Notes: a model not told the origin generated them from the sequence alone. A DNA stretch of 55,662 nt from CBDHHC01 sp050633205 (GCA_050633205.1 JBOEGA010000043.1:1-55662), one strand, 5' to 3'; shown: positions 7,200-17,194, counted from the first letter of the stretch. Numbers and translations are program-made.

Positions 7200-9038
7200 A
7201 TGCCTGGTTTGAAAGCGCTTTCGGCAGAGGAAGTTTTGTCGATAATCAAGGGTAAAGGTATCAGCAGGTTAGATCCGTTATTTTCTAATTGCAAAAAATA
7301 CAAAGATACTCTGATACCAGACTTGATTAAATTATCAACGCATACAGATCTGACCGTACGCTATAATACAATATCCGTCTGGGGGGAACTGGATCCAAAC
7401 GGTGCAATTGGTGCACTGTTATCTTTTATTCGTGATGTAGAAAAAACACTGAGCGATGGAAATGCCGTAGATATAGACATTGGGCCTCTTTATCAAAAAA
7501 AGACTGAAGCAATTCGGATATTAGCTACAGCCACTCATTGGGAGGTAGATAATGATAGGGAGCAGGCGGAAGAAATATTATGGCCTATCATGCAGCAATA
7601 CAGTCACTCTTTTCGTTTCGCTGAAATACTGACTATATTCTCAGTTGCTGAAATTCCTGAACTCTCTAAAAAGCTTCATGCTTTCATAAAACAGACTGAA
7701 GGAGAACAGTACGCCAATATTGTGGAGGCGATGCTTTTAACCATAAAAGACCCCGAGGTGGAAAAAATGGCAGAGCAGCTCCTGTTAAGCCAGGACACAG
7801 AATGCTCACTGAAGCTGAAAGAAACTTCTTATAAAGCTTGGGGATTGCTTAATGCCTATATTTTGGCACGGCCAGAACCTTTCTCTCCCGACATCATATC
7901 GACCCTGATTGATATCATGCGGAAAATTATGATGCATAAAATAAATGATAGTCAATTTATAGACATTCTCGGAAAACTGCCTGCCAATCTGTTCATACAT
8001 CCTCAACATCAACAGGTGCTTGAGGAGTTCGCTGGACTGAATGATAAGAACCTGAATACTCATGTCCCTTTAGAGAAGTTGGCCTGCATTTCTCCTCAGA
8101 ATGCTGCCTCAATAACTATCGAATATATTAAAAACAATAATAAAGATACATATGCAGGATTAATATTGAAGCGTGTAGTAGAGATATTAAATATACAAAA
8201 AACATCGGAAGCTACTGAGGCATTAATTGAGATAAAAACCTGCCTCACAGAGGTTCAGAAACAACACCCAGATTTGCTTGCAACAACGTTCAACCGCTCT
8301 CTGTTTTATTTGGATTTATTTGTAGAGCTGGATTTGCCGCATAAAAAGGAATTGGAAATGGCAACCCCTTACTTAATGCCTGATCGCAGATTGAAGTTAC
8401 ATTGCAAGAGCAATAATATAACAGCTCAATATATTATTGATGGTTTAAAGCAATGCGGAATACTCTCTGCTGATGCAACAAAAGGCATAAATGAATTTCA
8501 GACAAAATGGAAAAATAATGAAATGTCATATTATGCCATTAGGGAACTGATAGAGGCTAACTGCAGCTTTTACCTTACAGATGGTGAGGCTGGAGAATTT
8601 CCTGTCAATTATGCACGCTTCCTGACTGATCTTGAAGTTATTTCAAATGGTGTTTTTAACGTTTCCAGCTTCTGCCAGAATTGGGAGGGAGAAGACCCAA
8701 AAGTTTATAGATTTGAAATTTCTTTTAAATCAGAAACTTTAGCATTTGAAATACCATCAAGTAACGACTGGTATACCCCTGAGCCATTTATTATGCAGCT
8801 GAATAGCCTGCTAAAAAATGAAGGAATGGAAGAGCGGTTCTTTAGTCTTTATACAGGAGATCAGAGCATTTCCTTCACATTTGCCCGTGGAAAACAGTTT
8901 CTGGATTTCGCTCAAAAAATCCATTTCCCCATCAATGCAGATGAAAAGCCAGACAGAATGCCAAAAGAAGAATATCAATACCTCTACCCACTATCAATTG
9001 ATGGCTTTTCCTGCAATTACCTCCGGCTGGGTTTTTAA
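7200..9038 (+). CDS. Large hypothetical protein, helical-repeat-like N-terminus
   Basis: 612 aa, not recognised. Residues 1-400 are almost entirely helical and leucine-rich, with HEAT-like pairs (e.g. DLTVRYNTISVWGELDPNG, YQKKTEAIRILATATHWEV). The last 160 residues (from about 450) change character, with mixed strand/helix and many aromatic residues (SFCQNWEGEDPKVYRFEISF, IDGFSCNYLRLGF), suggesting a separate globular domain. There is no signal peptide or membrane helix. The base composition is richer in A/T than the flanking enzymes, so recent acquisition is possible. Immunity or scaffold roles would fit such architecture but are unsupported. The gene is alone, divergent from the thioesterase and convergent with the acyltransferase. 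Confidence 0.7.
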   Translation: MPGLKALSAEEVLSIIKGKGISRLDPLFSNCKKYKDTLIPDLIKLSTHTDLTVRYNTISVWGELDPNGAIGALLSFIRDVEKTLSDGNAVDIDIGPLYQKKTEAIRILATATHWEVDNDREQAEEILWPIMQQYSHSFRFAEILTIFSVAEIPELSKKLHAFIKQTEGEQYANIVEAMLLTIKDPEVEKMAEQLLLSQDTECSLKLKETSYKAWGLLNAYILARPEPFSPDIISTLIDIMRKIMMHKINDSQFIDILGKLPANLFIHPQHQQVLEEFAGLNDKNLNTHVPLEKLACISPQNAASITIEYIKNNNKDTYAGLILKRVVEILNIQKTSEATEALIEIKTCLTEVQKQHPDLLATTFNRSLFYLDLFVELDLPHKKELEMATPYLMPDRRLKLHCKSNNITAQYIIDGLKQCGILSADATKGINEFQTKWKNNEMSYYAIRELIEANCSFYLTDGEAGEFPVNYARFLTDLEVISNGVFNVSSFCQNWEGEDPKVYRFEISFKSETLAFEIPSSNDWYTPEPFIMQLNSLLKNEGMEERFFSLYTGDQSISFTFARGKQFLDFAQKIHFPINADEKPDRMPKEEYQYLYPLSIDGFSCNYLRLGF

Positions 9039-9167
9039 ATTGTCGCAACCGTTTGATATGTATTTTAGAGATATGTTAAAAATTATTGCGGCAAATCTTC
9101 TGACTTGTTAGTTATGGTACTCACGTTTGCAATTTTAACCGTTTTTGCAGCTATATGGTTATTTCCT

Positions 9168-10343
9168 TCAAACCGAAGCTGCTTTGAGACCTTTTATATC
9201 TGTCGGTTTGCGCATGCGCTGACGCTTCCCATTCAATAACCATCCAATCACAGTATATCTGACAAACAGGTGATAGGTCATAGCTGTTATTGCCAGCGTC
9301 AGGGCTGTTACAATTACAAACTTCAACCAGAGGGACATGTCTAGCGGGGCCAGAAGGGTCTGAATAAACAGAACAATTGGCAGATGGCTAATATAAATCC
9401 AGTAGCTTGCATCTGACATATAACGCATTCCCTCGTTACTGAAATTCAGAAAACGTTGCCCAAGTCCCAGTATTATAAACACCAGATACAGTTTCAGGAA
9501 CGAGAACAGGAATGCACCTGTATAATGTGGCAGAATACTCTCTTCTGTTTCAAGGTTTGAAAATTTGACATAGACCTGAACACAGAACAGTATTGCAGCT
9601 ACAACAGATAGCTTCCAGATATGGGCATTGATAATCTGTATGAAATCCTGCTGTTTGAAAATATGCCACCCGATAAGGAAAAAAGCTCCATAATAAAGGT
9701 AAGGCCAGAGTTCCGGCAGCAGATCAGTCGGGGCACTCATATGCTCGTTCGCCAGCATATAACCGGGAACGATAATCAATGGTAACATCACCAGAGTCCA
9801 TGATGAGGAGAATATACTGTGTCTTGCCCTTGCTATAAACGGGTGCCTGATATACTGGAGCACTGCAGCAATTACGCAGAATTCAAAAAGATATCTTAAA
9901 AACCATAAATGGAACAGTGATGTGCTTGCGGCCTCTTCTTCCCCTTGTGAGACAACAATATAGACAAAAAATGAGTGCTTCAGATAGCCTAACGCCAGAT
10001 AACCGATGCCGTTCAGCGCATAATAGGTCACAACTGAAAATAGGATAAGTGGCATCAGCAGGCGGATTATCCTGTTTCCGATAAATGACTGGACACTTCT
10101 TCTCTCCAGCAACAGGCTGGCAAAAAATCCTGATATCAGAAAGAACAGTGGCATCCGGAAATCATGGCTGAGTATCCTGAAAACCGATAGTATATCTGTG
10201 CTCGGAATATGTCTGATAAACCATTCATATTGAACCTGGGTAGAATAGCCCGCTGCAGAATGATAAAATACGCCAAGGATCATCGCCAGTGCCCGTAAAT
10301 GATCCATGTAATGTATGCGCTGCCCCTTTAAATGCAAAGGCAT
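9168..10343 (-). CDS. Acyltransferase 3 family membrane protein (OpgC/MdoC-like)
   Basis: 391 aa with about ten membrane helices. It starts RIHYMDHLRALAMILGVFYHS, whose D-x-R and His are the hallmark of acyltransferase-3 enzymes; MPLFFLISGFFASLL, the second family motif, follows. These enzymes move acyl groups (acetyl, succinyl) from cytoplasm to periplasmic glycans; OpgC succinylates osmoregulated periplasmic glucans. The substrate here is unknown, and no glucan synthesis genes are nearby. Confidence 0.88.
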   Translation of the reverse strand: MPLHLKGQRIHYMDHLRALAMILGVFYHSAAGYSTQVQYEWFIRHIPSTDILSVFRILSHDFRMPLFFLISGFFASLLLERRSVQSFIGNRIIRLLMPLILFSVVTYYALNGIGYLALGYLKHSFFVYIVVSQGEEEAASTSLFHLWFLRYLFEFCVIAAVLQYIRHPFIARARHSIFSSSWTLVMLPLIIVPGYMLANEHMSAPTDLLPELWPYLYYGAFFLIGWHIFKQQDFIQIINAHIWKLSVVAAILFCVQVYVKFSNLETEESILPHYTGAFLFSFLKLYLVFIILGLGQRFLNFSNEGMRYMSDASYWIYISHLPIVLFIQTLLAPLDMSLWLKFVIVTALTLAITAMTYHLFVRYTVIGWLLNGKRQRMRKPTDIKGLKAASV

Positions 10344-10813
10344 CAGGTTGACTCCATCTTAATACGCATTTCTATTTAATTATCGTTTTTAGTGATTTCG
10401 TACATGTATTATAAGCGCAAATTAGACAGTTTATTTTTTACAGAGAATATTATGATAACCAGGCCGTCAGCTTCGTAAATATAGGTTGCAGGCGCATATA
10501 TACCCGTTCTGAAAGAAGCGCAAGCGGAAAGTGAAGGTTTATGATTGGGGCGGGGTAGGATGATATAAATGGTTGATATAATACGGCTAAACCCATGACG
10601 CTGGCGTTTTCCCTGCCAGACTTGTGATTATCCGTATTTTCTGGGTTTTGCAGCACTATAAACCCGATATAGCAGATACAGAACTATCACGCCTCTGGTA
10701 TAGTTCAACAAAATCGAACAAAAGTCTAAACCAGCACACACTTGACGACACGTCTTCAGTTATAGCTAATGATCTGATTGGTATTTAACGACCTCTGCGA
10801 AGGATATATGAAT
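10344..10813. other. Intergenic region, no gene recognised
   Basis: 470 nt between the divergent acyltransferase and serine hydrolase. A 68-codon minus-strand frame (10450-10656) has no signal peptide, family or ribosome site and is not accepted. The region should hold the promoters of both genes, but no clear -35/-10 pair was found. Confidence 0.5.
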
Positions 10814-12034
10814 ATGGCTCCCGAACCCGTAACTGACCCGTCAATACTTGGATTTGATGCTGACAGGCTGAACAGGATAAACGATTGGATGGCTCGTAAT
10901 GAGCGGATCGGGCGCATTGCAGGCTCCTCCATGCTTCTGGCAAAGCAGGGCAAGGTTGCACATATGGCATTTTCCGGGCAGACATCAGTAGAGCGCCAGT
11001 CAGATTATGTGCGGGATACAATTGTGCGTATCTATTCAATGACTAAGCCAGTCACTTCCGTCGCTCTTATGCAGCTGGTCGAACGCGGTCTGTTGCACCT
11101 GGATATACCCGTCAGTGAGTTTTTTCCTGAATTCAGCTCCTGTATGGCACTGGTCGAAGGGGCGACGACACGTGATCAGGTAGTTGCTGCTCCATCACCA
11201 ACCATTCAGCAGTTGCTGACCCACTCAAGCGGCCTGAGCTATGCCTTTAATCCGGGACTGGCCGCAGAGTGTTATGCTCAGGAAAGCATCAGTTTCAATC
11301 CCGGTGCAGGAGCCTTACAGCCCATGATAAAACGGGTCGCTGAAATGCCTCTGTCCTTCCAGCCGGGACAACGCTGGGAATACTCAGTCGGTATAGATGT
11401 TATCGGCGGTGTAATTGAAAAAGTAACCGGAAAGACTCTCGACCGGTATTTCTCTGAGGAAATATTTGGACCACTCGGAATGACTGACACGTCCTTCTCA
11501 ATTTCACCGGATAAAGTTGACCGCTTTGCCGATTGCTATGGAAAAACTGAGGGAAATTCTTTCGCACGAAACGATGATGCGCAAAACAGCGCATTTCGTG
11601 AAGGAGAAGTCGCCATGCACTCAGGCGGCGGAGGTCTGCTGTCAACCCTTGATGACTATTTCAGATTTGCTGAAATGTTGCGCCTCGGCGGAGCATTGGG
11701 CGAAGAACGCCTTCTGTCCCCGCGCACAGTCGCATTTATGCGCCAGAACCATCTGCCCGGTGACATAGCCTCAATGGGCCCGGCTTCATTCGCAGAAATG
11801 CCAATGAGCGGAATGGGTTTCGGAATAGGCGGCTCTGTCTTGCTAAACCCGGCACGTTCAGGAATTATCGGGTCCGTAGGGGACTTTAGCTGGGGCGGTA
11901 TGGCCAGCACTTTCTTCTGGGTCGACCCGGAAGAACAGCTAACAGGCATCTTCTTCACACAGTTGACACCATCCAGCAGCTACCCGCTCCGGGCCGAATT
12001 GAAGGCTCTTGTTCATGGTGCGCTTGTTGGGTGA
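10814..12034 (+). CDS. Serine hydrolase, beta-lactamase/class C esterase (EstB-like) family
   Basis: About 406 aa. The SxxK nucleophile motif is SMTK (residues 75-78, in IVRIYSMTKPVTSVALMQL), followed by LLTHSSGLSY and the Tyr motif YSVGIDVIGGVIEKVTG (YxV as in EstB esterases, where class C beta-lactamases have YxN). These features favour an esterase or transpeptidase-like hydrolase over a true beta-lactamase. No signal peptide is seen, so it is probably cytoplasmic. The ATG at 10814 is preferred because GAAGGA (10799-10804) is 9 nt upstream; the in-frame ATG at 10808 is only 3 nt away. Monocistronic. Confidence 0.9.
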   Translation: MAPEPVTDPSILGFDADRLNRINDWMARNERIGRIAGSSMLLAKQGKVAHMAFSGQTSVERQSDYVRDTIVRIYSMTKPVTSVALMQLVERGLLHLDIPVSEFFPEFSSCMALVEGATTRDQVVAAPSPTIQQLLTHSSGLSYAFNPGLAAECYAQESISFNPGAGALQPMIKRVAEMPLSFQPGQRWEYSVGIDVIGGVIEKVTGKTLDRYFSEEIFGPLGMTDTSFSISPDKVDRFADCYGKTEGNSFARNDDAQNSAFREGEVAMHSGGGGLLSTLDDYFRFAEMLRLGGALGEERLLSPRTVAFMRQNHLPGDIASMGPASFAEMPMSGMGFGIGGSVLLNPARSGIIGSVGDFSWGGMASTFFWVDPEEQLTGIFFTQLTPSSSYPLRAELKALVHGALVG

Positions 12035-12201
12035 TAGCATGCCTGATGCGGGGCAGTCTTGGGAGTGCACAAGTGTTATCCCTGATCTGTTCCGCAGTAT
12101 CTTTCAACAATTTGTGCAGTTAATCGGTTTGTTTTCTGGGATACAATGAATTATCATTTTTCAGTTTAGTATAGGGTAAGCAAAAGCTGATGGAGACTCT
12201 A

Positions 12202-13035
12202 ATGTACAGAATCATCTTTCTGGTATTTATTTTTATAAGTATTCCGGCAAAAGCAAGCGATCTGCCAATTTTTGATGCTCATGTACATTACAGTCATGAT
12301 GCTGTTGAACAACTGCCCCCTGATCAGGCCGCTGCCCTGTTAAAAAAAGCAGGTGTCCGCAAGGCACTTGTTTCCAGTTCAGATGATAAGGGGACACAGG
12401 AATTACTAAAGGCTGCTCCGGACATTATTGTCCCCGCCCTCAGGCCTTACCGGCGCCGGGGCGAAATCAGCACCTGGATGCATGATCCGTCTGTAATCGA
12501 ATATCTTGAGACCAATCTCAAAAAACACACATATCATGCAATTGGTGAATTTCATGCCTACGGAAAGGATATCGAGACAAAAGTCATACAGCGCATGATT
12601 GCCCTTGCAAAGCAATATGACCTCCTTCTCCATGCACATTCCGATGCTGACGCAGTAAACCGTATTTTCAAATCCTATCCTGAGGCGCGTGTTCTATGGG
12701 CGCATTCCGGATTTGATCAACCTGAAAAAATTCGTGAGATGCTGAAAAAACACAAGAACCTGTGGTGTGACCTTGCCTTCCGCAACGACCATGCGACTGT
12801 GTCTTCTAAAGGAGCTGTAATCCCGCCGGAATGGCGCGCCCTGTTTGAGGAGTTTCCCGACCGGTTTATGGTTGGTACTGATACATTTGCCCCGGAGCGC
12901 TGGCATTATGTAGGTGAACATGCCAGCTACTCAAGGTCCTGGTTGAAACAATTGCCAAAGGAGGTTGCCCACAATATCGCCTATCGTAACGCAGAAGCCA
13001 TGCTGATAAAATTAGGGAAATCGGAAAAGAAATAA
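12202..13035 (+). CDS. Secreted amidohydrolase (TIM-barrel metal-dependent hydrolase)
   Basis: 277 aa. The ATG at 12202 is chosen over that at 12190 because GGAG (12192-12195) sits 6 nt upstream and a clean signal peptide results (MYRIIFLVFIFISIPAKA). The mature protein begins with IFDAHVHYSHDA, whose HxH binds metal; further ligands appear in LLHAHSDADA, VLWAHSGFDQ and VGTDTFAPERW. This is the Amidohydrolase-2/TatD-like layout. It overlaps the next gene by one base (TAATG) and is first in a three-gene set with a YtkA/FixH-like protein and a di-heme peroxidase. All three are exported, so it probably acts in the periplasm. Substrate unknown. Confidence 0.88.
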   Translation: MYRIIFLVFIFISIPAKASDLPIFDAHVHYSHDAVEQLPPDQAAALLKKAGVRKALVSSSDDKGTQELLKAAPDIIVPALRPYRRRGEISTWMHDPSVIEYLETNLKKHTYHAIGEFHAYGKDIETKVIQRMIALAKQYDLLLHAHSDADAVNRIFKSYPEARVLWAHSGFDQPEKIREMLKKHKNLWCDLAFRNDHATVSSKGAVIPPEWRALFEEFPDRFMVGTDTFAPERWHYVGEHASYSRSWLKQLPKEVAHNIAYRNAEAMLIKLGKSEKK

Positions 13036-13478
13036 TGCTGATATCTCGCCTGATGCTTTTGGTGCTCTTGATACTGTTTACGGGCATTACTTCCCCGCAG
13101 GCAGCTGTTGCATGTGAATTGCCAAAAGACTGGATGCGTATGAAAACAGCCGCTACGCCGCAAAATAATAAGGTACCGCATGAGGTAAGTGCAGCTCTCA
13201 GGATTATTCCGAAGACAATAAAAGTCGGGGAACCTTTCTCGGTTGAGGTCATCATATGCGGCCTGGCATATGATGCAGTTGACCGCACTTCCATTGATGC
13301 ATCAATGCCGGCACATAAACATGGGATGAATTATCGCCCCGTAGTGAAAAAGCTCAGGAATAACATTTTTCGTGGAGAGAACATGCTGTTTCATATGCCG
13401 GGAGTATGGCGTATAGATTTTGCAGCCTTTCAGAACGGCAAAACATCCCGCCTGATGCTTGAGGTTGATGTGAAATGA
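13035..13478 (+). CDS. Secreted YtkA/FixH-like beta-sandwich protein
   Basis: 147 aa with a signal peptide (MLISRLMLLVLLILFTGITS...). The core SIDASMPAHKHGMNYRPVV and NMLFHMPGVWRIDF is the conserved pattern of YtkA/FixH-like domains, with Met and His residues suited to copper binding. The start ATG overlaps the amidohydrolase stop and the end overlaps the peroxidase start by 4 nt, so all three are translationally coupled. A copper-handling or chaperone role for the neighbouring redox protein is an inference from composition and context. Confidence 0.8.
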   Translation: MLISRLMLLVLLILFTGITSPQAAVACELPKDWMRMKTAATPQNNKVPHEVSAALRIIPKTIKVGEPFSVEVIICGLAYDAVDRTSIDASMPAHKHGMNYRPVVKKLRNNIFRGENMLFHMPGVWRIDFAAFQNGKTSRLMLEVDVK

Positions 13479-14644
13479 TTTGGCGCAGTGTTATATTATT
13501 TTTTGCAGTTTCCGCAATATTATTCACCGGATCAAAAGAGAGCGTTGGAAGTGAGCCCAGGTCATCAAACAAACTGGTTCTGACACCTGCGCAAATAGAG
13601 AAGATAATAAAACACGGCCCCTGGCCACCAGCTCTGAAGCCTGACCCGGCTAATCGGTTTTCCGGAAATAAAAAAGCAATTGAATTAGGGCGTCGCCTGT
13701 TCTTCGATAAGCGCCTGTCCATCAGTGCGAATATAAGTTGCGCAACCTGTCACAACCCGAAGACCGGATGGACTGATAGCCTTGCAAGAGGCAGGGGCAT
13801 TAACCTGCTGGATCGCAATACGCAATCTATAGTCAATGCCCGTTTCAATCGTTGGTTCGGCTGGGGAGGGAGTAACGATAATCTATGGGCACAAAGTATT
13901 CGCCCGATCATTGATAGCAGTGAAATGGGCGGAACTGCAGATCATCTGTCTAAAGTGATTGCAGGTGATAAAGATCTGAACAGTTTATACACAGAGCTGT
14001 CCGGACATCCGGCCAAAGAGCAAAGCAGTGATGTTGTGATAGTCAATATAGGTAAGATACTGGCAACATTTCAGGAAACCATTGTAAGCCCTGTGACCTC
14101 CTTTGATAAATTCCGTGATGCACTGGAAGCAAAGGACCTGCAGCAAGCCTCAGCCTACCCTGAAGCCGCACAGCGTGGAGCTGCAATATTTGTGGGTAAG
14201 GGGCGATGCAGTATTTGCCACGCAGGACCACTTTTCACGAGCGGAGAATTTCATAATATCGGTATTTCCTATTTTGTAGAAAAAGGCAGGGTGGACCCTG
14301 GAAGACATTCGGGAATAACCAAACTCAGGTCCAGCCCCTGGACACTTGCAGGCCAATATAGTGACGATCCGGAAAAGAGCGGCGCATGGGCCAGCCAGCA
14401 GGTATTATCTCTGCACCGCAACTTCGGAGAGTTCCGAATTCCTTCATTACGCAACCTGACAGGCACAGCCCCATATATGCATAACGGATCACTGGAGACA
14501 TTGGAGGATGTTGTTAGTCACTACTCCGAAATCAATCTGGATCGCCTCCATGCGGACGGGGAGCAGATTCTAAAACCCCTGAACCTGTCCCAAAGAGAAG
14601 TTGCAGATCTGGTTACCTTCCTGAAAACCCTGTCGCCAAAGTAG
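13475..14644 (+). CDS. Di-heme cytochrome c peroxidase family protein
   Basis: 389 aa, with a hydrophobic N-terminal export signal (MIWRSVILFFAVSAILF). Two c-type haem sites are visible: CATCH (residues 89-93, ISCATCHNPKTGWTD) and CSICH (245-249, RCSICHAGPLFTSGEFHN). The family reduces hydrogen peroxide or, in MauG/MbnH relatives, oxidises protein side chains. The end FRIPSLRNLTGTAPYMHNGS is typical, with a Met that may act as distal ligand. ATG overlaps the previous stop by 4 nt. Whether it is a true peroxidase or a protein-modifying oxidase acting on its coupled neighbour is open. Confidence 0.92.
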   Translation: MIWRSVILFFAVSAILFTGSKESVGSEPRSSNKLVLTPAQIEKIIKHGPWPPALKPDPANRFSGNKKAIELGRRLFFDKRLSISANISCATCHNPKTGWTDSLARGRGINLLDRNTQSIVNARFNRWFGWGGSNDNLWAQSIRPIIDSSEMGGTADHLSKVIAGDKDLNSLYTELSGHPAKEQSSDVVIVNIGKILATFQETIVSPVTSFDKFRDALEAKDLQQASAYPEAAQRGAAIFVGKGRCSICHAGPLFTSGEFHNIGISYFVEKGRVDPGRHSGITKLRSSPWTLAGQYSDDPEKSGAWASQQVLSLHRNFGEFRIPSLRNLTGTAPYMHNGSLETLEDVVSHYSEINLDRLHADGEQILKPLNLSQREVADLVTFLKTLSPK

Positions 14645-14662
14645 AATTCCCTGCACAAACCC

Positions 14663-16231
14663 TCAAATCATCCGCCCCCGGTCAGCCCAGTAAGGCTCCC
14701 GCAGCTTCCGTTTAAAAATCTTGCCACTATCCTCCCGGGGAAGGCTATCAACAATCTTGACCACCCTGGGAACCTTGAATTTACTGATATGCCTTCCAAG
14801 CTCATCCCTGATCGCATCCGCATCAAGGTCAGCACCATCCATCAACTCAATATAGGCACAGATCGTTTCGCCAAATTCCTCATGGGGGATACCAAACACA
14901 GCACAGTCTTTAATGCCTGAAATCGTAACAAGTGCTGCTTCAATCTCGGCCGGATAAATATTCACACCACCGGAAATAATCATATCCCGCTTGCGGTCAC
15001 ATAAATACAGAAAACCCTCTTCATCCAGATAACCGACATCACCAACAGTCACAAGCTCACCACGCCCGATACCACGCCGCTTCTCATCATCTCCGATATA
15101 GGTAAAATCCGGATTGTTCCAGGAGCGCGCATAAATATCGCCAATCTCTCCCGGCCCGAGCTCATTGCCATCATCATCATAAATCTTCACTGCAGCATTA
15201 GGCAGAGCTTTGCCAACACTCCCTGGCTTTCTAAGCGCACCCTCAGAAGTATTCAGCGCAACCAAACCCGTTTCTGTAGAACCGTAATATTCATTAATCA
15301 CCGGCCCCCACCATTTAATCATTTCCTTTTTAACTTCAAGCGGGCAGGGCGCTGCACCATGAATAACTGACGTCAGGGAAGACACATCATAACGCTCCCG
15401 AACCTCTCGTGGCAGCTTCAGTAACCGGACAAACATGGTCGGCACAATATGCATATGCGTCACCCGGTATTGCTCAATCAGTGCCAGCATCTCCTCTGCA
15501 TCGAACCTTGGCTGCAGAACAACGCTGGAACCAATCCCAACTGCAAGCGAAGCATAGCTGTTAGGCGCTGAATGATACATCGGCCCGTTCATAAGCACGA
15601 CTTTTTCCCCCGGTGTATCCAGCCCGTAAGGCATAGTGCGTTTGTTGAGATTGACTGGTGTCCTGGAGATCTCCCGGCGAACTCCTTTAGGGTGCCCGGT
15701 CGTACCAGACGTATAAATAACAGCAAAACTGGTCGCATCCGCAGGGTCAGTGATTGGTGAATATCCTCCAAGCCATTCATACCATTGAAAAACCTCACCC
15801 GAAGGTTTCACCCAGTCTGAAATCCTGTATGCCTCACAAAGCTCCTCAGGCGTTGGAACCACAAGAACCTTTAATCCCTCCGGCAATCCTTCTTCAATCT
15901 GGGAATACAGATCCTCATGAACCACAAGCGCCTTCGCTCCGCAGTCCCTCAGAATATACCCGGCCTCCTCGGCAGTAGAATGCCAGTTAATGGGAACAGG
16001 AAAAATTCCGGCCATCTTCGCACCGGATGAGGCTTCAAAAAACGCAAAATCATTCCGCAAAAACAGGGCAATACAATCCCCTTCAACAACACCCATAGCC
16101 CGGAAACCGGAGGCCGCCCGTGAGGCCCGCTCATTCAGATCCCCAACAGAAATCTCCCTGTTCCCAGACCAGATTGTCGCCTGCCTGGAATTTTTAATTG
16201 TGGTGTGGTTTGCAATGTCAGAATGAGCCAT
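14663..16231 (-). CDS. Acyl-CoA synthetase (AMP-forming)
   Basis: 522 aa, ANL superfamily. It activates a carboxylic acid through an acyl-adenylate to an acyl-CoA. The P-loop-like motif is YTSGTTGHPKG (residues 173-183); the adenine motif YGSTETG lies near 317; GDVGYLDEEGFLYLCDRKRDMI forms the hinge; and the catalytic Lys region is PREDSGKIFKRKLRE at the C-terminus. Probably cytoplasmic. Substrate specificity cannot be told; the long form and sequence style suit fatty acid or bile-acid-like substrates. The stop is only 18 nt from the convergent peroxidase gene. Confidence 0.93.
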   Translation of the reverse strand: MAHSDIANHTTIKNSRQATIWSGNREISVGDLNERASRAASGFRAMGVVEGDCIALFLRNDFAFFEASSGAKMAGIFPVPINWHSTAEEAGYILRDCGAKALVVHEDLYSQIEEGLPEGLKVLVVPTPEELCEAYRISDWVKPSGEVFQWYEWLGGYSPITDPADATSFAVIYTSGTTGHPKGVRREISRTPVNLNKRTMPYGLDTPGEKVVLMNGPMYHSAPNSYASLAVGIGSSVVLQPRFDAEEMLALIEQYRVTHMHIVPTMFVRLLKLPREVRERYDVSSLTSVIHGAAPCPLEVKKEMIKWWGPVINEYYGSTETGLVALNTSEGALRKPGSVGKALPNAAVKIYDDDGNELGPGEIGDIYARSWNNPDFTYIGDDEKRRGIGRGELVTVGDVGYLDEEGFLYLCDRKRDMIISGGVNIYPAEIEAALVTISGIKDCAVFGIPHEEFGETICAYIELMDGADLDADAIRDELGRHISKFKVPRVVKIVDSLPREDSGKIFKRKLREPYWADRGRMI

Positions 16232-16323
16232 AATACCTGCTGCGTTGTTGATTTTTACACATAGGGATTATGGAGAATTCTGGTTGGAAGTTAAAGCATT
16301 TTGTTCAGAGCAGGCAAAACCCT

Positions 16324-17067
16324 TTAAAACTGTGGCATCCGGATAATCATCGGCCCGACAATAGCCAGCACAGTCACCCAGCATACAAATGCCAGTCCAT
16401 AAGCTATTGCAACAGTCTGGCGCTCAACACGTATGATCTCGGGCCATATCCAGATCGGAAAAACCAGAAACATGAATATTGCCGCAAACTGTACTACAAT
16501 CCCGATGAGCTGCGGAATTCCTGTTGCATATATCGGGAGTATCAACCCCACCACAATAAAACACATCGAAATAAGTGTACCCAGCAAGCTCCAGGCATTT
16601 AGATAAAAGAAATAGCCTGTGGCAAACCGAACAGAAATCTTCTTGGTGGAAAATAACCAGATCAGCACGCCAAGCCCATACATCACACCAAGTGCAAGCA
16701 GGTCCATAATTGTACTGTCAACAAATGAGATACCTGTAAAAGCCGTTGCGTCAAGATACCCTTCCTTTTTGGCCCATTGCGAAAAACGGTAAAAATCAGA
16801 GCTGATCGCTCCCGCCTGAACCCCAAGATAAAGAAATATCGGAAACAGAAAATTATTAATCCCGATTGCAAGTGCAGAAAACTTCACTGGCCCCAGATAT
16901 TTATCACCATCCTTCTCGTAATTAATATCAAACAGGTTTGGCTGTCTGGATAACACCAGCTCATAATAATGGCTAAAGAACTGTTTGGGCGTAAGCACAA
17001 TCGCCTGCAAAGTCGGAAGGAAGCGAGGCAGGTGCAGTAAATCTGTAATATTTGAAAAGCGGTTCAT
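16324..17067 (-). CDS. Multi-pass membrane protein, Yip1-like
   Basis: 247 aa from ATG 17067 (MNRFSNITDLLHL), chosen over 17118 because a G-rich site (GGGGTAAG) lies just upstream and the extra 17 residues look non-coding. Residues 1-80 are soluble and contain TPKQFFSHY; about five hydrophobic helices follow (VMYGLGVLIWLF, LLGTLISMCFIVVGLILPIY, FMFLVFPIWIWPEII, FVCWVTVLAIVGPMII). The layout resembles Yip1/DUF1282 family proteins. Function unknown. Confidence 0.7.
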   Translation of the reverse strand: MNRFSNITDLLHLPRFLPTLQAIVLTPKQFFSHYYELVLSRQPNLFDINYEKDGDKYLGPVKFSALAIGINNFLFPIFLYLGVQAGAISSDFYRFSQWAKKEGYLDATAFTGISFVDSTIMDLLALGVMYGLGVLIWLFSTKKISVRFATGYFFYLNAWSLLGTLISMCFIVVGLILPIYATGIPQLIGIVVQFAAIFMFLVFPIWIWPEIIRVERQTVAIAYGLAFVCWVTVLAIVGPMIIRMPQF

Positions 17068-17194
17068 TAACTTACCCCAAAAAAACAATATACCTTGCAA
17101 AGCATGGAGCTGTGTCATTTTTAGGGTTTCTATTCAGGTTTAGTCGATCATTGGTGGTTTATGACTATAAGGAAATAATGAAAGTTGGCAGCAC

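Noticed and set aside
10450..10656. 68-codon minus-strand frame in the gap before the serine hydrolase
   Set aside because: No start signal, domain or compositional support.
10814..12034. Class C beta-lactamase (AmpC) call
   Set aside because: Tyr motif is YSV and there is no signal peptide, both favouring an EstB-like esterase.
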